From Agromyces badenianii (GTDB lineage: Bacteria; Actinomycetota; Actinomycetes; Actinomycetales; Microbacteriaceae), in NCBI RefSeq assembly GCF_003070885.1, contig NZ_CP028913.1, positions 2,976,001 to 3,040,000 on the forward strand: DNA of 64,000 nt, given 5' to 3'. The notes beneath the pieces are model-generated. The model was not told the origin of the DNA. It saw only the letters and a program-made list of their open reading frames with translations, and did no database searches. A program made the translations under genes and the position numbers. Every line of letters begins with the position of its first letter. Within the stretch, counting starts at the first letter, position 1. Below are positions 33,930-43,123 of the stretch, one piece after another.

Positions 33930-35071
33930 GCGGCGCCCTCGTCGGCCGAGTTGTCGAACGAGGTCTCGAAGGTCTCGAGCCACTCGGCCTGCTCGACCAT
34001 GAGCGGGTGCGGCTCGCTGTAGACGTGCTCGAAGATGACCTCGCGAGTGGGTGCCGTGAGCTCGAGCGCGCGGTGACGAAGGTCGGCGGCGATGTCGTTC
34101 GCCTCGGCGTCGACACCGGCGAAGAAGGCAGCGGATGCCCCGCGGCCCTCGAGCCACGTGCGGTACCTCGTGATCGGGTCGCGCGCCCCCCAGTACGCCA
34201 CCTCGTCGTCGCTGCGGTACTTCGTGGGGTCGTCGGCGGTGGTGTGCGCCCCCATGCGGTACGTCAGGGCTTCGATGAGGCTGGGGCCGTCGCCGGCGCG
34301 AGCCTCTTCGAGCGACTGCCGGGTGACGGCGTAGCTCGCGAGCACGTCGTTGCCGTCGACGCGCACGCCCGGCATGCCGAAGCCGCCGCCGCGCAGCGAC
34401 AGCGGGCTGCGCGACTGCCGCTCGACGGGCACCGAGATCGCCCACTGGTTGTTCTGGATGAAGAAGACCTGCGGCGTCTGGTAGCTCGACGCGAACACGA
34501 GCGCCTCGCTCGCATCGCCCTGCGAGGTGGAGCCGTCGCCGTAGTACACGAGCACCGCGGCATCCGTCTCGGGGTCGCCCGTCGCGGTCGCGCCGTCGAA
34601 CTGGAGGCCCATCGCGTACCCCGTCGCGTGCAGCGTCTGCGAGGCGAGCACGAGCGTGTAGAGGTGGAAGTTGCCGTTCTCCTCGGGATTCCAGCCGCCG
34701 AGCGTCGCGCCGCGCAGCAGCGCGAGGATGCGCACCGGGTCGAGACCGCGGATGATGCCGACGATGTGCTCGCGGTAGGAGGGGAACAGGTGGTCTTGCG
34801 GGCGCGCCGCGTGCGCGGAGCCGACCTGCGCGGCCTCCTGCCCGTGACTCGGCACCCACAGCGCGAGCTGGCCCTGCCGCTGCAGGTTCGCGCCGGCGAC
34901 GTCGATGCGGCGGGAAACCGCCATGTCGCGGTAGAAGCGCTCGAGCTCGCCATCGGTCAACGCCTCGACGAGCGGAAGGTAGGCCTCGGCCTCGGGGGAG
35001 GGACGAAGATCGCCCTCGGGGGTCAGGAGCTGGACCGTCGGCGCGGTGAACTCTCTTTCGCGGGCTGCCAC
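33926..35071 (-). CDS. 2-oxo-acid dehydrogenase E1 component, alpha subunit
   Basis: 381 residues. The thiamine-diphosphate motif is GDG (178-180)...NNQW (207-210), with the intervening STSQGDASEAL. R-x-x-H segments and the phospho-loop-like R-M-G-A-H-T-T-A-D-D-P-T-K-Y-R of the E1alpha family are present. The sequence is closer to the branched-chain/PdhA type than to the fused AceE type. First gene of the E1alpha-E1beta-E2 operon; the aminotransferase gene upstream ends 16 nt away and could be co-transcribed. Confidence 0.93.
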   Translation of the reverse strand: MAAREREFTAPTVQLLTPEGDLRPSPEAEAYLPLVEALTDGELERFYRDMAVSRRIDVAGANLQRQGQLALWVPSHGQEAAQVGSAHAARPQDHLFPSYREHIVGIIRGLDPVRILALLRGATLGGWNPEENGNFHLYTLVLASQTLHATGYAMGLQFDGATATGDPETDAAVLVYYGDGSTSQGDASEALVFASSYQTPQVFFIQNNQWAISVPVERQSRSPLSLRGGGFGMPGVRVDGNDVLASYAVTRQSLEEARAGDGPSLIEALTYRMGAHTTADDPTKYRSDDEVAYWGARDPITRYRTWLEGRGASAAFFAGVDAEANDIAADLRHRALELTAPTREVIFEHVYSEPHPLMVEQAEWLETFETSFDNSADEGAA

Positions 35072-35087
35072 CGTTCCACGCTACCCG

Positions 35088-36218
35088 CTACGCGGGACGC
35101 CCTTCTTGTGAGCCCGGCACAAGCTCACTGAGAATCCTGAGGAGGGTGTCCACAGATTCCTCTTCGCCGATCGACACCCGGATGCCCTCTGGAGGGAACG
35201 CGCGCGTCACGAGCCCGGCCTCGAAGAGGCGGTCGGCGACCGCGGTTGTCGCGTCGCGGGTCGGCAGCCAGACGAAGTTGCCCATGGCGGCCGGCACCGG
35301 CCAGCCCTGATCGATGAGCGCGGTGCGCAGGCGATCGCGCCGCTCGGCGATCACGGCGACGCGATCGAGCAGTTCGGCCTCGGCGGCCGGCTCGAGCGAG
35401 GCGAGGGCGGCGGATGCCGCGGCAGCCGTGACCCCGAGCGGAATCGCCGTCGCGCGCGCCGCTTCGAGCAGTTCGACGGGCCCGACGGCGTAGCCCACTC
35501 GGAGACCGGCGAGCCCGTAGGCCTTTGAGAAGGTGCGCAGCACGACGAGGTTCGGGTGGCGCCCGACGAGCGTGCGGCCGTCGACCGCGCCGCCCGCTGC
35601 CCCCTCGCCCTGCACGAACTCGATGTAGGCCTCGTCGAGCAGCACGAGACGGTCGGCGGGCACCTTCGCCATGAACGCGTCGAACTCGGCCGCGGTCACG
35701 ACGACGCCCGTGGGGTTGTTGGGCGAGCACACGATGACGACGCGGGTGCGGTCAGTGATCGCCTCGGCCATCGCGTCGAGGTCGTGGCCGTGGTCGGCCC
35801 GGTTCGGCACGGCGACGCTCGTCGCACCGGCGACGGTGACGAGGCCGGGGTAGGCCTCGAACGAGCGCCAGGAGTAGACGACCTCGTCGCCGGGGGCGGC
35901 GGCCGCGAGGATGAACTGGGCGAGGAGCGAGACCGAGCCGGCGCCGATGAGCACCTCGTCGGCCGAGACCCCGAACCGTTCGGCGAGCCGCTCGCGAAGG
36001 GCGAGTGCCGTGGCGTCGGGATAGCGGTTGATGTGGTGCGCCGTCGCAGCGACGACCTCGACGACCGACGGCAGCGGGCCCGACGGGTTCTCGTTGCTCG
36101 AGAGCTTGAACCCGTCGGCGGGCGCAGGGCGCCCCTGACGGTACGGCGGAAGGGCGGCGATCTCAGGGCGCAGGCGTACGCGCGCCCCTGCGGGCTCCGG
36201 TGCGGTCACGATTTCCAC
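35088..36218 (-). CDS. Histidinol-phosphate/aromatic aminotransferase (HisC-like, class I/II)
   Basis: 376 residues from the GTG at 36218 (AAGGAG 4 nt upstream; GTG at 36209 is the alternative). Motifs: [59 protein letters not shown], and the PLP lysine in [17 protein letters not shown]. It may be HisC or the aromatic aminotransferase Pat, which are hard to separate; absence of other his genes and presence upstream of a 2-oxo-acid dehydrogenase operon favours an amino-acid-degradation or phenylalanine role, but this is inference. Confidence 0.88.
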   Translation of the reverse strand: MEIVTAPEPAGARVRLRPEIAALPPYRQGRPAPADGFKLSSNENPSGPLPSVVEVVAATAHHINRYPDATALALRERLAERFGVSADEVLIGAGSVSLLAQFILAAAAPGDEVVYSWRSFEAYPGLVTVAGATSVAVPNRADHGHDLDAMAEAITDRTRVVIVCSPNNPTGVVVTAAEFDAFMAKVPADRLVLLDEAYIEFVQGEGAAGGAVDGRTLVGRHPNLVVLRTFSKAYGLAGLRVGYAVGPVELLEAARATAIPLGVTAAAASAALASLEPAAEAELLDRVAVIAERRDRLRTALIDQGWPVPAAMGNFVWLPTRDATTAVADRLFEAGLVTRAFPPEGIRVSIGEEESVDTLLRILSELVPGSQEGRPA

Positions 36219-36261
36219 CGTACTCCTTCGTCCGTCGTGCACCGTCTGCCAGAGTGGAGCA

Positions 36262-36648
36262 ATGCGGTTCATCGTCAAGGTCATCGTCGTCGCATTCGCC
36301 CTCTGGCTGACGACTCTCATCGTCGCCGGTGTGAACGTGGTGCCATTTGCAGACACCGAGATCGCCACGGTGCTCACCTACCTCCTCGTAGCGCTCATCT
36401 TCGGGCTCGTGAACGCCGTCATCGGCAATCTGATCAGGATCGTCGCCTTTCCGCTCTACGTGCTGACGCTCGGGCTCATCTCGTTCATCGTCAACGGCCT
36501 GCTGCTGCTGCTCGTCGACTGGATCAGCGAGCTCATGGGCTTCGGCCTCGTGGTCGACAGCTTCTGGTGGGGCGTGCTCGGCGCACTCGTGCTCGGACTC
36601 ATCAGCTGGCTCATCGGCCTCGTGGTTCGTCCGTCGTCGAACGACTGA
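36262..36648 (+). CDS. Phage holin family (YvlD-like) membrane protein
   Basis: 128 residues with four hydrophobic helices: [68 protein letters not shown], [23 protein letters not shown]. This is the chromosomal 'holin 4 superfamily' (YvlD) fold found widely in Actinobacteria, not evidence of a prophage. Divergent from the aminotransferase; its last 38 bp overlap antisense the end of the hydrolase gene. Confidence 0.88.
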   Translation: MRFIVKVIVVAFALWLTTLIVAGVNVVPFADTEIATVLTYLLVALIFGLVNAVIGNLIRIVAFPLYVLTLGLISFIVNGLLLLLVDWISELMGFGLVVDSFWWGVLGALVLGLISWLIGLVVRPSSND

Positions 36649-38152
36649 CCTCGCGGAGCCCGATCCATCGGGTCATCTCACCGGTTCCATCGCCGGCTCC
36701 ATCGCCGGTGAAGTCCGCGACCCGCTCGCGGAACGCGACGAGCCGTTCCTCCTCTGCCGAGTCGATCAGCTTCGCGGTCTCCCGGTAGCGCACGAGTTCG
36801 TGCGCGGGCAGGGCCGAGGCGTAATCCTCACCTGACTCGAGCACGCTTCGCGAGACGGTGAGGCGGTCGGCCGACGGATGCCCCCAGCCACCGGTCGCCG
36901 GCACGAGGTCCTCCTCGTGCTCGACCGAGAGCAGGGGCACTCCCTCGCGGAGTTCCGCCGAGGCGACCGGGCCGCCCACGCTCACGGCCGCGACCACGTT
37001 GAGCGCGGGATCCCCGGCGAGCCCGGCAGCGACGATGCCGCCGCCGGAGTGCCCGACCGGGATGATCGGGTCGCCGGGGCGCGCCCCCGCCTCGGCGAGG
37101 GCGAGCCGCACGGCCCGCTCGCCGGCGCCCGATTCCGCGCCGGTGATGCGCAGCTCGTCGAGCGCCGAGTCATCCGCGATGCCGTGCAGGTTGTTGGTCA
37201 TGTCGTTGGTCTCGACACCCGCCGTGAGGCCGAGATCGACCGTGCCGCCGATGTAGACGATCCACCTGGGGTCGGCGGCGTCGCCGTAGCGCTCCACGCG
37301 GATCTGCGCTCCGGCGTCGGCGGTGGGGATGCGCTCGACCAGTTCGCCGATGCCGCGCGGCGCGGTGACCGGGCCCTCGACCGGATGCTCCGGGGCGCGG
37401 GCCGACCTCGGGCCGACGCTCTGGTCGCTGCGACCGTCGGGAATCGAGCGCACCACCCGCACCGGGCCGTCGACGAGCACCCGGCTGTCGGTGACGGCGC
37501 CGAGCGCCCCGGCGGCGCCGAGCACCGCCGTGGCGGCCGCGGGAGCGCCGATCGACGGGCCGAATGCGGCCCCGATCGCCGGCGCGCCGGGGATGCGCAA
37601 CAGCCCGGCGAGCGCCTCATCGGCGGAGTCGGCCGCGGTGCGCACGGCGCGCACGAAGCCCGGGTCGGACAGGAGCCGCCGCTCGTCGCCGAGCCAGCCG
37701 CTGAGCGGGGTGCGCCAGCCGATCGCCCGGGCCCCGACCTCCGCCGCGCCGGCGAGCACGACGCCGCCCACCCAGATCGGCGCAGCGGCTCCGATGAGCC
37801 ACGCCAGGTGCGAACCTCCGACACGCCACAGGGCATCGACCGCGCGTTCCGTGGCGCCGTAGCGCTCTGCGCTCTCGATGAGCGAGCGACGCAGCCACCC
37901 GGCGCTGCCCTCGGCCTCGCGGAGTCGTGTCCGCGCCGCGGCGACTCCCCAGTCGACCGAGAACACCCCCGACGGACCGGCCGCCGGTTCGCTCAGTGCG
38001 AGCACGCGGAGGCCGTCGCCGATCACCCGGGCACGTTCGCTCCAGTCGGCCACGATCGCCTCGGTGCCGCCCAGTCGGGCGGCGTCGGCGTACAGCGCGT
38101 CGGTCGCCACCGCGGTCGAGCCGCCCCCGCTGACGGTCAGCGAATCGTCCAC
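36611..38152 (-). CDS. Alpha/beta hydrolase-domain protein with WXG-like helical N-terminus
   Basis: 513 residues. The N-terminal ~180 residues are helical and Ala-rich; residues 115-145 and 188-220 are Gly/Ala-rich hydrophobic stretches that could insert in or contact membranes. The C-terminal ~230 residues form an alpha/beta hydrolase: WIVYIGGTVDL, then the nucleophile elbow GHSGGG (367-372, Ser369). Late Asp and His candidates are in SVEHEEDLVPATGGWGHP and SALPAHELVRY. Its start lies inside the preceding small WXG-like gene (16-bp overlap), so the two are co-translated. This resembles effector/partner layouts of type VII secretion, but no secretion genes are nearby. Substrate unknown. Confidence 0.75.
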   Translation of the reverse strand: MDDSLTVSGGGSTAVATDALYADAARLGGTEAIVADWSERARVIGDGLRVLALSEPAAGPSGVFSVDWGVAAARTRLREAEGSAGWLRRSLIESAERYGATERAVDALWRVGGSHLAWLIGAAAPIWVGGVVLAGAAEVGARAIGWRTPLSGWLGDERRLLSDPGFVRAVRTAADSADEALAGLLRIPGAPAIGAAFGPSIGAPAAATAVLGAAGALGAVTDSRVLVDGPVRVVRSIPDGRSDQSVGPRSARAPEHPVEGPVTAPRGIGELVERIPTADAGAQIRVERYGDAADPRWIVYIGGTVDLGLTAGVETNDMTNNLHGIADDSALDELRITGAESGAGERAVRLALAEAGARPGDPIIPVGHSGGGIVAAGLAGDPALNVVAAVSVGGPVASAELREGVPLLSVEHEEDLVPATGGWGHPSADRLTVSRSVLESGEDYASALPAHELVRYRETAKLIDSAEEERLVAFRERVADFTGDGAGDGTGEMTRWIGLREVSRSTTDEPRGR

Positions 38153-38502
38153 GAGGCATCCGTTCGCGCGACCGGCGATTGCGGCTCGCCGAGAGTCGCT
38201 CGCTGCACCTCGTACTCCGCCTCCATGCGCCGGATGCGGTCGCAGAGCGCCGCCTCGGCGTGGTCGAGTGCGTCACGGGCGCCGAGCACGCGACTGCGCA
38301 GCTCATCGAGCCCCTTCGCGTAGCCGCCTGCGGCAGCGGACCGCCACGCGCCGGTCGACGGCGGCACGAGCCGATGGACCGACTCGTTCATCTCGGCCAG
38401 CAGCGAGCCGAGCTTGAGCAGGTACGCCCTGGCGTCGTCGATGCGCTCGGCGGTGACGGCGGTGCCGTTCAGGGCGAACAGAAAGGGGTCGGGGTCGGGC
38501 AT
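38137..38502 (-). CDS. Small WXG100-like helical protein
   Basis: 121 residues. An all-helical protein with W53-R-S-A-A-A-G-G-Y in the turn between two long helices, similar to the W-x-G hairpin of WXG100/ESX partners although the Gly is replaced (W-R-S). The N-terminal part (ALNGTAVTAERIDDARAYLLKLGSLLAEMNESVHRL) and the C-terminal part (LDELRSRVLGARDALDHAEAALCDRIRRMEAEYEV) would form the helical hairpin. It overlaps the downstream hydrolase by 16 bp. Likely chaperone, partner or substrate of that protein. Confidence 0.68.
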   Translation of the reverse strand: MPDPDPFLFALNGTAVTAERIDDARAYLLKLGSLLAEMNESVHRLVPPSTGAWRSAAAGGYAKGLDELRSRVLGARDALDHAEAALCDRIRRMEAEYEVQRATLGEPQSPVARTDASWTIR

Positions 38503-38728
38503 GCGCCGAGTCTGTCGGCGCGGACGGCTCAGCGTGGCCGGCGGCATCCACCCTGTGCAGAGCCGGCGAAGCGAACGTCTTGTGGAGGACGGGACCTGAG
38601 TCGGATGTCGGGCGCAGCGGCATCCGTGATCGCCGTCTCGTCGCCGTCTCGGTCGTGCTCGACCGCCCAGCGAACCGCCCCCGAATTGGATGCTGTGCGA
38701 TCGGCCGATGTCGTCCACAATGGAACCC

Positions 38729-39256
38729 ATGACGCGAGCGGATCCTACGGGGGACGCCGCGCAGCCCTTCCGGGTGTCCTTCGTGTGCACGGGCAATATC
38801 TGCCGTTCGCCGATGGCCGAGGTCGTGCTGCGTGCCCACGCCGAACGTGCAGGGCTCGGCGCCCGGCTGGCGATCGAGTCCGCCGCGACCGGGGACTGGC
38901 ACGTGGGCGAACCCGCCGACCAGCGCACGATCGACGCGCTCGACCGTGCCGGCTACGACGGGCGGCACCACCGGGCGCGCCAGTTCGACGCGGTCGACTT
39001 TCCCCGGCTCGACCTCGTGGTCGCGTTCGACCGCGGTCAGGCGCGCATCCTCCGCAACTGGGCGGGCGCACCCGCCGAGCAGGAGAAGGTGCGACTGCTG
39101 CTCGAATTCGAGCCCGAGTCGGCCGCGCTGCAAGACGTGCCCGACCCCTACTACTCCGACGACGCGATGTTCGACCGAGTACTTGAGATGATTGAACGGT
39201 CGACCTCGGCGCTCTTCCGGCAACTCGCACCAGCACTCAGACAAGGAATCCGATGA
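38729..39256 (+). CDS. Low-molecular-weight protein tyrosine phosphatase
   Basis: 175 residues. The P-loop is C20-T-G-N-I-C-R-S26, the LMW-PTP signature CX5RS, and the general acid Asp lies in DVPDPYYSDDAMF. It dephosphorylates tyrosine residues or acts as an arginine phosphatase, not distinguishable here. The start at 38729 (or ATG at 38720) has CACAAT 7 nt upstream and no ribosome-binding site, possibly another leaderless start. Its stop overlaps the purB ATG by 4 bp. Confidence 0.88.
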   Translation: MTRADPTGDAAQPFRVSFVCTGNICRSPMAEVVLRAHAERAGLGARLAIESAATGDWHVGEPADQRTIDALDRAGYDGRHHRARQFDAVDFPRLDLVVAFDRGQARILRNWAGAPAEQEKVRLLLEFEPESAALQDVPDPYYSDDAMFDRVLEMIERSTSALFRQLAPALRQGIR

Positions 39257-40635
39257 CTTCGCTGCCTCCCCAGCCGCTCAGCCCCCTCGACGGTCGATAC
39301 CGCTCGGCGGTCGGCGAGCTCGGCGAGCACCTCTCCGAGGCGGGGCTCAACCGGGCGCGCGTGCACGTCGAGGTCGAGTGGCTGATCGCGCAGACCGACC
39401 GCGGGTTCTTCGGCTCCTCGCCGCTCTCCGACCACCAGAAGGCCGCCCTGCGGCAGGTCGTCGCCGACTTCGGCCAGCCCGACATCGACGAGCTCGCCGG
39501 CCTCGAGGCCACCACCCGCCACGACGTCAAGGCGGTCGAGTACTACGTGCGGCGCCGGCTCTCCGACCTCGGGCTCGACGCCATCTCGGAGCTCACCCAC
39601 TTCGCGTGCACGAGCGAAGACATCAACAACCTCTCGTACGCGATCACCGTGCGCGACGCGGTGCGCGACGTCTGGCTGCCCAAGTACCGCGGCGTCACCG
39701 AGACGCTCGAGGCGCTCGCCCGCGAGCACCGCGACGCGTCGATGCTCTCGCGCACGCACGGCCAGCCGGCGACGCCCTCGACCATGGGCAAGGAGCTCGC
39801 GGTCTTCGCCTACCGCCTGCGCCGCATCGAGCGTCAGATCGAGGCGACCGAGTACCTCGGCAAGTTCTCGGGTGCCACCGGCACGTTCTCGGCGCACGTC
39901 GTCGCGGCTCCGGATGTCTCGTGGCCCGAGGTCTCGCGCGAGTTCGTCGAGTCGCTCGGCCTCACGTGGAACCCGCTCACCACCCAGATCGAGTCGCACG
40001 ACTGGCAGGCCGAGCTCTACGGCAAGGTCTCCCACGCCAACCGCGTGCTGCACAACCTCGCGACCGACATCTGGACCTACATCTCCCTCGGCGTCTTCCG
40101 CCAGATCCCCGCGCCCGGCGCGACCGGCTCGTCGACGATGCCGCACAAGGTCAACCCGATCCGCTTCGAGAACGCCGAGGCGAACCTCGAGCTCTCTTCG
40201 GCGGTGCTGGATTCGCTCGCCGCGACGCTCGTGACCTCGCGCATGCAGCGCGACCTCACCGACTCGAGCGCGCAGCGCAACATCGGGGTCGGCTTCGGCC
40301 ACTCGATGCTCGCGCTCGACAACATCCAGCGCGGACTCGGCGAGATCGACCTCGACCTCGCGGTGCTCGCGGCCGACCTCGACGGCAACTGGGAGGTGCT
40401 CGGCGAGGCGATCCAGACGGTGATCCGCGCCGAGGTCGTCGCCGGCCGCTCGACGATCGCCGACCCCTACGCGATGCTCAAGGAACTCACCCGCGGCAAG
40501 CGGGTCGGCGCCGCCGAGCTGGCCGAGTTCGTGAACGGGCTCGAGATCGGCGACGACGCGAAGCAGCGGCTGCTCGCGCTGACGCCCGCGACGTACACGG
40601 GCATCGCGTCGGAGCTCGTCGACCGGCTCGGCTGA
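39253..40635 (+). CDS. purB: Adenylosuccinate lyase
   Basis: 460 residues, normal for the family. Fumarase/aspartase signature GSSTMPHKVNPIRFENAEAN, the N-terminal substrate loop SPLDGRYRSAV, and the catalytic-His region SRTHGQPATPSTMGKE. It catalyses two steps of purine synthesis: SAICAR to AICAR, and adenylosuccinate to AMP. It is translationally coupled to the phosphatase gene (ATGA overlap), a linkage whose meaning is not evident. Confidence 0.97.
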   Translation: MTSLPPQPLSPLDGRYRSAVGELGEHLSEAGLNRARVHVEVEWLIAQTDRGFFGSSPLSDHQKAALRQVVADFGQPDIDELAGLEATTRHDVKAVEYYVRRRLSDLGLDAISELTHFACTSEDINNLSYAITVRDAVRDVWLPKYRGVTETLEALAREHRDASMLSRTHGQPATPSTMGKELAVFAYRLRRIERQIEATEYLGKFSGATGTFSAHVVAAPDVSWPEVSREFVESLGLTWNPLTTQIESHDWQAELYGKVSHANRVLHNLATDIWTYISLGVFRQIPAPGATGSSTMPHKVNPIRFENAEANLELSSAVLDSLAATLVTSRMQRDLTDSSAQRNIGVGFGHSMLALDNIQRGLGEIDLDLAVLAADLDGNWEVLGEAIQTVIRAEVVAGRSTIADPYAMLKELTRGKRVGAAELAEFVNGLEIGDDAKQRLLALTPATYTGIASELVDRLG

Positions 40636-40643
40636 GCCGCGCG

Positions 40644-40952
40644 TCAGTGCCCGGGCGTGTTCGGTGCGGCGGGCCCGCCGTCGCCGGGTGCGTCACCCGG
40701 GTTCGGCTCGTCGCCGTTGATCTCGGCGACCTCGTCGGCGTTCGGCTTGATCGCCATCGACAGCAGCGCGAGCACCACGAGCACGACGATGAACACGATG
40801 CCGGCCACGATCAGGGCGAGCGTCAGCTCACGCGCCGTGACGAGCACGACGACGCCCGTGAAGATCGCGGCGATCGCCGCGCCGCCGACGAACTCGGCGG
40901 GGCGCAGCATGTCGCGCCGGCTCGGCTTGAACTCACCGGGGTTCTGGGTCAC
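40644..40952 (-). CDS. Small two-helix membrane protein of unknown function
   Basis: 102 residues. Two helices (FVGGAAIAAIFTGVVVLVTA and LALIVAGIVFIVVLVVLALLSM) and an acidic Asn/Pro/Gly-rich C-terminal tail (NGDEPNPGDAPGDGGPAAP). It overlaps the preceding HdeD-like gene by 4 bp, so they form one unit. No function recognised. Confidence 0.75.
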   Translation of the reverse strand: MTQNPGEFKPSRRDMLRPAEFVGGAAIAAIFTGVVVLVTARELTLALIVAGIVFIVVLVVLALLSMAIKPNADEVAEINGDEPNPGDAPGDGGPAAPNTPGH

Positions 40953-41551
40953 GAGAGCTGCTCCGTTCCGGGCGCGTCAGGCGCGGCATCCGCTGGGCCG
41001 GTGGCCCATTTCAGCGAGAAACCGCCGATCACGAGGTAGACGCCGAGGATGACGAGGTAGCCGCCGAGCAGGCCGACCGCGGTGACGGCGTCGAGCGGGA
41101 GCACGAGGAAGACGATCGCGAGCAACGCGGTGAAGGCGCCGGCGGCGACCCAGTCGCGCGCAGCCGAAGTGCGGCCTCGCGCGCGCAGACCCGCGAACAG
41201 CTCGACGACACCCGTGATCGCCGCCCACACGCTCACGAGGTAGAGCAGGAACGGCAGGCCGCCCGGCACGCTCACGGCGAGCAGGCCGGCGGCGACGGTG
41301 ACCACCGCGGCGATGACGAAGAGCGAGCGGATGCCGCGCTCCTCGGTGAATCGCAGCGACAGCGCCCCCGTGAGGAGACCCGACACGATCGCCCAGACGC
41401 CGAAGACCAGCAGCCCGAAATCGGGGGAGTGGTTCTGCGAGAAGGTGATGACGGCGGCGGGCACGAGTGCCAGGATGCCGCGGACGACCGGGACGACCCA
41501 GTACCGGGCGCGCTCGGGAGCGGCGGCGATGGCCACGACGACCTCTTTCAC
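40949..41551 (-). CDS. HdeD/DUF308-like membrane protein
   Basis: 200 residues with six predicted helices. Repeated short helical pairs (LALVPAAVITFSQNHSPDFGLLVFGVWAIVSGLLTGALSL, FLLYLVSVWAAITGVVELFAGLRAR, AGAFTALLAIVFLVLPLDAVTAVGLLGGYLVILGVYLVIGG) are characteristic of the DUF308/HdeD family, linked in enterobacteria to acid stress. A role in acid stress here is inference. First gene of a two-gene unit. Confidence 0.78.
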   Translation of the reverse strand: MKEVVVAIAAAPERARYWVVPVVRGILALVPAAVITFSQNHSPDFGLLVFGVWAIVSGLLTGALSLRFTEERGIRSLFVIAAVVTVAAGLLAVSVPGGLPFLLYLVSVWAAITGVVELFAGLRARGRTSAARDWVAAGAFTALLAIVFLVLPLDAVTAVGLLGGYLVILGVYLVIGGFSLKWATGPADAAPDAPGTEQLS

Positions 41552-41701
41552 ATCGATTGGGGTACCGATCCATCCTACGTGCGAGGCGCCTGTGCGGAGT
41601 CCGTGGGCGTGACGCCGTCGCCGCGGGTCGCAGCGCGACGATGATCGAGCCCGGCCTCCCCGTGCCGCTGAGTTCCGCCCGTCAGCGCGCAGCGTCTGGG
41701 C

Positions 41702-43123
41702 CTAGAGCGCCCGCAGGATGTCCTCCACGCGCTGCTTGGCGTCGCCGAAGAGCATCTGGGCGTTCTCGCGGTGGAAGAGCGGGTTCGCCACCCCGGCGTA
41801 GCCGGCCGACATCGAGCGCTTGAACACGATGACGTTCGACGCCTCCCACACCCGCAGCACCGGCATGCCGGCGATCGGACTTCCCGGGTCCTCGGCGGCC
41901 GACGGGTTCACCGTGTCGTTCGCACCGATCACGAGCACGACCGACGTCTCGGCGAAGTCGTCGTTGATCTCGTCCATCTCCTCGACGATGTCGTACGGCA
42001 CCTTCGCCTCGGCGAGCAGCACGTTCATGTGCCCCGGCAGCCGGCCCGCGACCGGGTGGATGCCGAAGCGCACGTCGATCCCGCGCTCGCGCAGGCGGCT
42101 CGTGAGTTCGGCGACGGGGTACTGCGCCTGCGCGACGGCCATGCCGTAGCCCGGCGTGATGATGACCGACCCGGCGTCGCGCAGCAGCCCCGCGGCATCC
42201 TCTGCCGTGACCTCGCGCGTCTCGCCCTCGACCTCGCCCGAGGAGGTGGGAGCCGCGATGCCGAACCCGCCCGCGATCACCGAGATGAACGACCGGTTCA
42301 TCGCCTTGCACATGATGTACGACAGGTACGCACCCGAGGAGCCGACGAGCGCACCGGTGACGATGAGCAGGTCGTTGTTCAGCAGGAAGCCCGCCGCGGC
42401 GGCGGCCCAGCCCGAGTAGCTGTTGAGCATCGAGATGACGACCGGCATGTCACCGCCGCCGATGGATGCCACGAGGTGCCAGCCGAGCGCGAGGGCGAGG
42501 GCCGTGACGGCGACGAGGAGCCAGAGTTCGGGCGAGATCACGTACCACACGGTGAGCACGACGAAGGCGACGAGGGCGCCGAGGTTGAGCACGTTCTTGC
42601 CCGGCAGCATGAGCGGCGCCGACGACATGCGCGCCGAGAGCTTCAGGAACGCCACGATCGAACCCGTGAAGGTGACGCCGCCGATGAAGACGCCGATGAA
42701 GACCTCTGCATGGTGGATGTCGAGCAGCGCACCATGCATGCCGGTCACCTCGAGCGCACCGTTCCAGCCGACGAGCACCGCGGCGAGGCCGACGAAGCTG
42801 TGCAGCAGGGCGATGAGCTCGGGCATGCCGGTCATCGCGACGACGCGAGCCCGCCAGAGGCCGATCGCACCGCCGATGAGCACGGCCACGACGAGCAGGA
42901 TGAGCCCGGTGGTCGCCGCAGGCGAACCCCAGGCGCCGGCGAAGGTCGCGTACACGGTGGCGACGAGTGCGATCGTCATGCCCGCGATGCCGTAGCCGAC
43001 ACCGGCCTTGGCGGTGTCGTGCTTGCTGAGCCCGGCGAGGCTCATGATGAAGAGCAGCGCCGCGACGATGTAGGCGGCTCCGGCGATCGACGCCGGGGTC
43101 AGCAGGGTCGAGGCGTCAGGCAC
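41702..43123 (-). CDS. pntB: NAD(P) transhydrogenase, beta subunit
   Basis: 473 residues. An N-terminal domain of about nine helices (proton channel, dII) followed by the NADP-binding dIII ([61 protein letters not shown]...[12 protein letters not shown]). Together with PntA it uses the proton gradient to reduce NADP with NADH. It overlaps pntA by 8 bp. Confidence 0.96.
   Translation of the reverse strand: MPDASTLLTPASIAGAAYIVAALLFIMSLAGLSKHDTAKAGVGYGIAGMTIALVATVYATFAGAWGSPAATTGLILLVVAVLIGGAIGLWRARVVAMTGMPELIALLHSFVGLAAVLVGWNGALEVTGMHGALLDIHHAEVFIGVFIGGVTFTGSIVAFLKLSARMSSAPLMLPGKNVLNLGALVAFVVLTVWYVISPELWLLVAVTALALALGWHLVASIGGGDMPVVISMLNSYSGWAAAAAGFLLNNDLLIVTGALVGSSGAYLSYIMCKAMNRSFISVIAGGFGIAAPTSSGEVEGETREVTAEDAAGLLRDAGSVIITPGYGMAVAQAQYPVAELTSRLRERGIDVRFGIHPVAGRLPGHMNVLLAEAKVPYDIVEEMDEINDDFAETSVVLVIGANDTVNPSAAEDPGSPIAGMPVLRVWEASNVIVFKRSMSAGYAGVANPLFHRENAQMLFGDAKQRVEDILRAL

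Noticed and set aside
36262..36648. Possible prophage because of a holin-family gene
   Set aside because: This YvlD-type membrane protein is a common chromosomal gene; no phage structural, lysis or integrase genes lie nearby.
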